Assembly (NCBI GenBank): GCA_027019885.1
Contig: JALUWC010000272.1
Span: 1 to 10,197 of the forward strand
From: Geoglobus sp.
GTDB lineage: Archaea > Halobacteriota > Archaeoglobi > Archaeoglobales > Archaeoglobaceae
Direction: 5' to 3'
DNA length: 10,197 nucleotides
Below the pieces are notes generated by a model. It made no database searches and had not been told where the DNA came from. It was given only the letters and a program-made list of their open reading frames with translations. This document shows, piece by piece, positions 6,488-10,197 of the stretch. Every line of letters begins with the position of its first letter. Within the stretch, counting starts at the first letter, position 1. The position numbers were made by a program, and so were the translations under genes.

Positions 6488-7779
6488 CACGGAACAAGTC
6501 TTTGTCTGTCCCTTGGGAAGAGTACAGCCTCCCTGATGTTTGAAAGATTCAGTACAGCCATCACAAGTCTGTCCAGTCCCATACCCCATCCGGCATGAGG
6601 TGGCATGCCATATCTGAACGTCTGAAGGTAGAATCCAAAACTGTCAGGACTCAGCCCCTGCTCTGAGATCCTTTTAACAAGCAGGTCATAGATATGAATT
6701 CTCTGGGCTCCGCTCGCAATTTCAAGCCACCCATGCATGAGATCAAATGTTTTCGAGATCTCTGGTTCGTTTTCATGGGGCATGGCATAGAATGGCTTTG
6801 ACTCTGTTGGCCAGTCCACGATGAAGTAGTATCCGCTGAAATCCTCAGCAACATGCTTTAAGGCTGAAGTGGAAAGATCATCTCCCCAGTTTATATCCTC
6901 TCCTCTCCTTCTGGCGATCTCAAGAGCCTCATCATAGCTCAGTCTCGTAAAGGGGGTTTCAGGAACTTCCATTTCAATTCCAATCCAGTCAAGATACCTC
7001 CCGCATCTTTCACAGACTCTCTCATGAGTGTATCTCACAAGCTCCTCAAGGTATTTCATGACACCCTCATGGTCTGTGAAGCTCACCTCAATGTCAATGC
7101 TTACCGCTTCATTCAGATGTCTGATTGTGTTGTGTTCTTCAGCCCTGAAAATGGGGCCGATTTCAAGAACTCTTTCAAATCCAGCAGCCATGAGAGTTTG
7201 CTTGTAAAGCTGCGGGCTCTGATTGAGAAAAGCCTCCCTTTCAAAGTATGTTATGGGAAAGAGCTCTGTTCCACCTTCAGTTGCTGTTGATACGATTTTC
7301 GGAGTGTTCACCTCTATAAAGCCATGCCTGTCAAAGAACTCCCTTATCGCCTGAAGCATCACATGCCTTATTCTGAAGATTGCCTGAACTCTCGGCTTTC
7401 TCAGATCCATGAACCTGTTATCCAGCCTTGTGTCGAGTTCTGCAGGAACCTTTTCAGTTACCTCAAGGGGCAGCGGAGCATCCGCTTCATTCAGAATCTC
7501 AAACTCAGTTGGTATTATCTCAAACCCGTTTGGTGCCTTCTCCTCAGCCCTGACAGTCCCTCTAACTCTTACAACACTCTCTCTTCTGACCTTTCTTGCT
7601 CTTCTGAACATCTCCCTGTCAACAGCCTTTTTTGGAAGAGTTATCTGGGCAAATCCCTCTCTGTCTCTCAGCACAACAAAAACAAGGCCACCAAGATCCC
7701 TTACCTCATGGACCCATCCGTAAAGCTCTACCTCCTTTCCAGAGTCCTCTTCACCTATCTCAGCAGTAAACCTCCTCAT
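6487..7779 (-). CDS. aspS: Aspartate-tRNA ligase (AspRS, archaeal type, probably non-discriminating)
   Basis: This is a class IIb aminoacyl-tRNA synthetase of 430 residues, the usual archaeal size, that charges tRNA-Asp. Residues 1-95 form the OB-fold anticodon-binding domain ([11 protein letters not shown]). The catalytic domain follows, with motif 2 ([15 protein letters not shown], 210-224) and motif 3 (GWGMGLDRL, 397-405). His24 in WVHEV and Pro83 in EKAPNGFE match the residues associated with non-discriminating AspRS; discriminating archaeal enzymes have Trp and Lys. The enzyme would then also misacylate tRNA-Asn to feed the amidotransferase route to Asn-tRNA. The start is ATG 7779: it overlaps the hisD stop as ATGA and has GGAGGAG about 8 nt upstream, and the family N-terminus begins there. 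A longer start at 7812 would add a chance Cys-x-x-Cys peptide read from the hisD 3' end. Confidence 0.95.
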   Translation of the reverse strand: MRRFTAEIGEEDSGKEVELYGWVHEVRDLGGLVFVVLRDREGFAQITLPKKAVDREMFRRARKVRRESVVRVRGTVRAEEKAPNGFEIIPTEFEILNEADAPLPLEVTEKVPAELDTRLDNRFMDLRKPRVQAIFRIRHVMLQAIREFFDRHGFIEVNTPKIVSTATEGGTELFPITYFEREAFLNQSPQLYKQTLMAAGFERVLEIGPIFRAEEHNTIRHLNEAVSIDIEVSFTDHEGVMKYLEELVRYTHERVCERCGRYLDWIGIEMEVPETPFTRLSYDEALEIARRRGEDINWGDDLSTSALKHVAEDFSGYYFIVDWPTESKPFYAMPHENEPEISKTFDLMHGWLEIASGAQRIHIYDLLVKRISEQGLSPDSFGFYLQTFRYGMPPHAGWGMGLDRLVMAVLNLSNIREAVLFPRDRQRLVP

Positions 7780-8951
7780 TTCAACCTCTCCTCCACAGAT
7801 TTTGCATGCCACTCAAGCCCTTCAGCCCTTGCAAGATTTATAACTGCCTGCCCCAGCCTTTCAAGAGCCTCCTTTGAAAGCTCCTGATAGGTTACCGATT
7901 TCAGGAAGGTTTCGACACTCAAACCTGAAAACATTCTTGCGTAACCTCCAGTCGGAAGTATGTGATTTGTTCCGCTTGCATAGTCTCCAGCAGAAACCGG
8001 AGAGAACTTCCCGAGAAAAACGCTTCCAGCGTGCCTGATCTTCTCAAAAACCTGCCAGTGATTCTCTGCAATTATCACGAGATGCTCAGGCGCTATTCTG
8101 TTTGAAGCCTCCACAGCCTCAGCCATTGAAGCGACAACAGTAAATTTAAAGTTTGGGTCAGAGATGACTGATCTGATCTTTTCCTCAACCTCTCTACCCA
8201 GTTCTGCAGATGTTGTGACGAGAATCGCCCTTGCCATTGGATCGTGCTCAAGCTGGGAGATGCATTCCAGAAAGATTACATCAGCCTCAGCACTCTCATC
8301 GGCAATGACAAGAACCTCTGATGGGCCTGCTGGCAAGTCTATGGCTACATCCCTCTGCACGAGAAGCTTTGCCGCTGTAACGTAGATGTTTCCCGGGCCG
8401 GCTATCTTGTCAACTTTTTTAACACTCTCAGTGCCATACGCCATGGCTGCAATTGCATGAGCCCCCCCAACCCTGTAAATCTCATCAATCTCGCACAGAT
8501 CCATCGCAACAAGAGTTAGATGGTTTATCCCACCTTCTTTATCCGGGGGTGTGCACGCAACAACTGTTTTCACTCCAGCAAGATTTGCTGGGATGGCTGA
8601 CATCAGGACTGTTGAGGGGTAGCTTGCCCTTCCTCCCGGGATATAAAGCCCGGCAGCATCAACCGGAACAAGCTTTTTTCCCATTATGCAGTCACCAAAA
8701 TCAATTCTGATATCTCTTTCGGGCATGGTTATGTAGTGAAATCTCTCAATGTTCTCCTTTGCAGTTTCAAGTGAGTCAATAAGCCTGTCATCAACACTCT
8801 CATACGCCCGATCCACTTCCTCTCTGCTGACTTTTATGCTCTCTATTCTCACACCATCGAACATCTCTGTCAGCTCAAACAGGGCCATATCTCCCTCGTT
8901 CCTGACCCGGTCTATTATCAGCCTCACCTTCTCAAAAATCTCGTCATACAT
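7776..8951 (-). CDS. hisD: Histidinol dehydrogenase HisD
   Basis: HisD catalyses the last two steps of histidine synthesis, oxidising L-histidinol to L-histidine with two NAD+ and a bound zinc. The sequence keeps all expected active-site residues: zinc ligands Gln233 and His236 (ISQLEHDP), Asp323 ([11 protein letters not shown]) and His382 (LEWHAK), and the catalytic Glu289-His290 pair (IAPEHLV). The NAD-binding region is represented by [20 protein letters not shown] and [12 protein letters not shown]. With the start at ATG 8951 (391 residues) it is about 30 residues shorter at the N-terminus than many bacterial HisD proteins. ATG 8951 overlaps the preceding stop as TGATG and has a GGGG ribosome site nearby. 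The alternative ATG at 8972 adds only seven residues, read from the end of the upstream gene. No other his gene lies in the window. Confidence 0.93.
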   Translation of the reverse strand: MYDEIFEKVRLIIDRVRNEGDMALFELTEMFDGVRIESIKVSREEVDRAYESVDDRLIDSLETAKENIERFHYITMPERDIRIDFGDCIMGKKLVPVDAAGLYIPGGRASYPSTVLMSAIPANLAGVKTVVACTPPDKEGGINHLTLVAMDLCEIDEIYRVGGAHAIAAMAYGTESVKKVDKIAGPGNIYVTAAKLLVQRDVAIDLPAGPSEVLVIADESAEADVIFLECISQLEHDPMARAILVTTSAELGREVEEKIRSVISDPNFKFTVVASMAEAVEASNRIAPEHLVIIAENHWQVFEKIRHAGSVFLGKFSPVSAGDYASGTNHILPTGGYARMFSGLSVETFLKSVTYQELSKEALERLGQAVINLARAEGLEWHAKSVEERLK

Positions 8952-9700
8952 CACATATCCCCCGATCTCCATTCAAGGTACTCAATTATGGATTTTACTG
9001 CTCTTTTCAGGATTTCTCTGTTGTCGTAGTCACCAACAATTCTCTCAAGCTCTCCTCTGTCCATTCCCTTCATCTCCCCGGCAAAATCAACCATGTTTGG
9101 AATCGCTCTGACTATATTGTCAACAATGGTCACATCTGCCATCTGTGATGTTCTTGAGAGGGGGTTAAGATCTATCGCTATAACCTTCTTTCCGCTTTTT
9201 TTCAGAATCTCACACCTGTCCCCATCTTCGAGGGGTACGAGAACAACATCCGCCTTGAATATTCCCCTGCTGTCAACAATCCTTCTGGCCGACTCAAGAC
9301 CCTCAATGACCGCATCTCCTCTGCTGTAAACAGTCACTCCATATTTTGCGAGCTCTTCGGCTATTCTTCTAATTCTCTCCTCACTTCTGTGGAAGATGTT
9401 AACCTCAAGAGGGATGGAAAGGGATTTTGAAAGCATACAGATCTCTTCAGCAACAAGCCCGGCTGCATTTCCGTTTACAGAAATGACGGGATGATCTGCA
9501 AGGATCATCATTGCAACTGCCACTCTTTCAGCCTCAAGGGCAAAATCCCTGCTTTTTTCGCCAAGTATGTAATCAAAGCATTCTCCTCTTCCATGAGCTA
9601 TCAATCCTTCAGGCACAACCAGACCCTTTCTGAAAGCATCTGCAAGCTTTTCCCTTGTTATGAGGGAATGGTATCTGGGATGAGATGGAGGAACATGCAT
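8951..9700 (-). CDS. 4-phosphopantoate-beta-alanine ligase (archaeal phosphopantothenate synthetase)
   Basis: In most archaea coenzyme A is made through pantoate kinase plus this ATP-dependent ligase, which joins 4-phosphopantoate to beta-alanine. It replaces the bacterial PanC/PanK pair. The 249-residue protein fits the former DUF137 family in length and pattern. Its features are N-terminal PPSHPRYHSLITREKLADAF, a glycine-rich GLIAHGRGECFDYILGEKS near 32-50, VISVNGNAAGLVAEE near 72-86, VLVPLEDGDRC near 154-164, and AIDLNPLSRTSQMADVTIVD near 174-193, followed by NIVRAIPNM. The start is ATG 9700, since the family opens at exactly this motif and GGGGG lies just upstream. It is 23 nt after hjc and overlaps hisD by 1 nt (TGATG). 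Pantoate kinase, often its partner, is not in the window. Confidence 0.88.
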   Translation of the reverse strand: MHVPPSHPRYHSLITREKLADAFRKGLVVPEGLIAHGRGECFDYILGEKSRDFALEAERVAVAMMILADHPVISVNGNAAGLVAEEICMLSKSLSIPLEVNIFHRSEERIRRIAEELAKYGVTVYSRGDAVIEGLESARRIVDSRGIFKADVVLVPLEDGDRCEILKKSGKKVIAIDLNPLSRTSQMADVTIVDNIVRAIPNMVDFAGEMKGMDRGELERIVGDYDNREILKRAVKSIIEYLEWRSGDM

Positions 9701-9723
9701 ACCCCCAGATGTCGGCTTATGTT

Positions 9724-10122
9724 TTAAAGCCTTTCCTGAAAGAATTTGTCAAGTATCTCTCCAAGCTCCTTTCCGAGAGGGAAGATTTTATCCGAGATCT
9801 TGTAACCATTTTCAGTCTTTTCAAGCATGTCTATCTCAAAAAACCTCCATTTTGCCTTTTTGAGCTTTAAGGCAATAACGGGCTTCGCACCGAAAAGATT
9901 GGAGAACATGACAAGCTCTCTCAGCTTCTCCCCCGAGATGTAGAGAGGGAGCTTCTCCCTGACCTTCGCCTCAATGGCAAGGGTGGTTTTTCCATTGCTT
10001 GCAATTACATCTGGAGAGGGATATGAGGACGATCCGCTTCCTGCCACCCTAACAGCAGCAAACCCTTCATTCCACAGAGCGTGAATCAGATCCCTTTCGA
10101 ACTTGACACCCTTTCTCTTCAC
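9724..10122 (-). CDS. hjc: Holliday junction resolvase Hjc
   Basis: Hjc is the archaeal structure-specific endonuclease that cuts four-way DNA junctions made in recombination and fork repair. It acts as a dimer with the restriction-enzyme nuclease fold. The 132-residue protein has the full active site: Glu9 (KGVKFERDL), a Ser-rich loop AGSGSSSYPSPD (27-38), Asp38, and the Glu51-x-Lys53 motif (AIEAKVREK). The length is normal for the family. The start is GTG 10122; an in-frame TGA four codons upstream rules out anything longer. No ribosome site is seen, but the predicted transcription start falls almost on the GTG, so the message is probably leaderless. It is the first gene of the string hjc, phosphopantothenate synthetase, hisD, aspS. 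Confidence 0.92.
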   Translation of the reverse strand: MKRKGVKFERDLIHALWNEGFAAVRVAGSGSSSYPSPDVIASNGKTTLAIEAKVREKLPLYISGEKLRELVMFSNLFGAKPVIALKLKKAKWRFFEIDMLEKTENGYKISDKIFPLGKELGEILDKFFQERL

Positions 10123-10143
10123 ACACCATCATTGTCTGACACA

Positions 10144-10160
10144 TTTTTAAATGATTCTTT
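10144..10160 (-). promoter_or_regulatory. TATA box and BRE upstream of hjc
   Basis: Read on the minus strand, AAAAGAATCATTTAAAAA gives a purine-rich TFB element (about 10152-10160) followed by box A TTTAAAAA (10144-10151). The box centre is about 26 nt from the GTG start at 10122, the usual distance from TATA box to transcription start in archaea. This predicts a leaderless message for the four-gene string. Bases 10161-10197 show no recognisable gene. Confidence 0.6.
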
Positions 10161-10197
10161 TCAGTGCTATCTGAAGACGTGAATGCTTGCCCAATTC

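Noticed and set aside
7780..7812. An 11-residue N-terminal extension of AspRS with a Cys-x-x-Cys pair (CKIC), like a zinc motif.
   Set aside because: It is read from the last codons of hisD in another frame. The ATGA junction and the GGAGGAG ribosome site place the start at 7779, where the AspRS family begins.
7324..7887. A 187-codon plus-strand frame opposite aspS and hisD.
   Set aside because: It lies entirely over two well-identified genes on the other strand and has no coherent protein character.
1..10197. CRISPR arrays, toxin-antitoxin pairs, rRNA or riboswitches.
   Set aside because: I looked for regularly spaced repeats and small paired genes and saw none. The only RNA-like sequence is the tRNA-Leu fragment.

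Overview
The window looks like a hyperthermophilic archaeon, most probably of the Archaeoglobales (Archaeoglobus, Ferroglobus or Geoglobus type). The reasons are an archaeal AspRS and Hjc resolvase, an archaea-specific pantothenate/CoA enzyme, SSV-type tyrosine integrases tied to a tRNA gene, archaeal TATA boxes with almost no 5' leader, and coding strands rich in K, E, R and I. The genus is inferred; no database was searched.

Region 1 (1 to about 1300) is accessory DNA. A 3' half of a tRNA-Leu(UAA), running from anticodon loop to discriminator base, lies at 124-174 with no 5' half. Two integrase reading frames diverge from it. The one on the minus strand is clean and runs off the left edge. 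The one on the plus strand is a decayed SSV-type integrase with frameshifts and a stop. It ends near 830, where it meets a broken minus-strand reading frame (771-1219) that faintly resembles a small phage head-tail joining protein. The best reading is two integrations into one tRNA-Leu gene, with an older, decayed element on the right and a newer one on the left.

Region 2 (1363-6448, minus strand) is a chromosome-organisation operon. In transcription order it holds a small coiled-coil protein, the SMC ATPase, the kleisin ScpA and ScpB. The genes are 4 nt apart or less, or overlap, and a TATA box sits immediately upstream. Together they should encode the Smc-ScpAB condensin.

Region 3 (6487-10122, minus strand) is a second tight gene string. 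In transcription order it holds the Holliday-junction resolvase Hjc, 4-phosphopantoate-beta-alanine ligase (CoA synthesis), HisD (last steps of histidine synthesis) and AspRS. The last three overlap by 1 to 4 nt (TGATG and ATGA junctions), so translation is probably coupled. The promoter is at 10144-10160. The AspRS carries His and Pro at the positions that mark non-discriminating enzymes. No clear terminator separates the two strings, so read-through from aspS into the SMC genes is possible.

The core genes are conventional. The unusual part is the tRNA-derived attachment site with its two divergent integrases and the wrecked element beside it.
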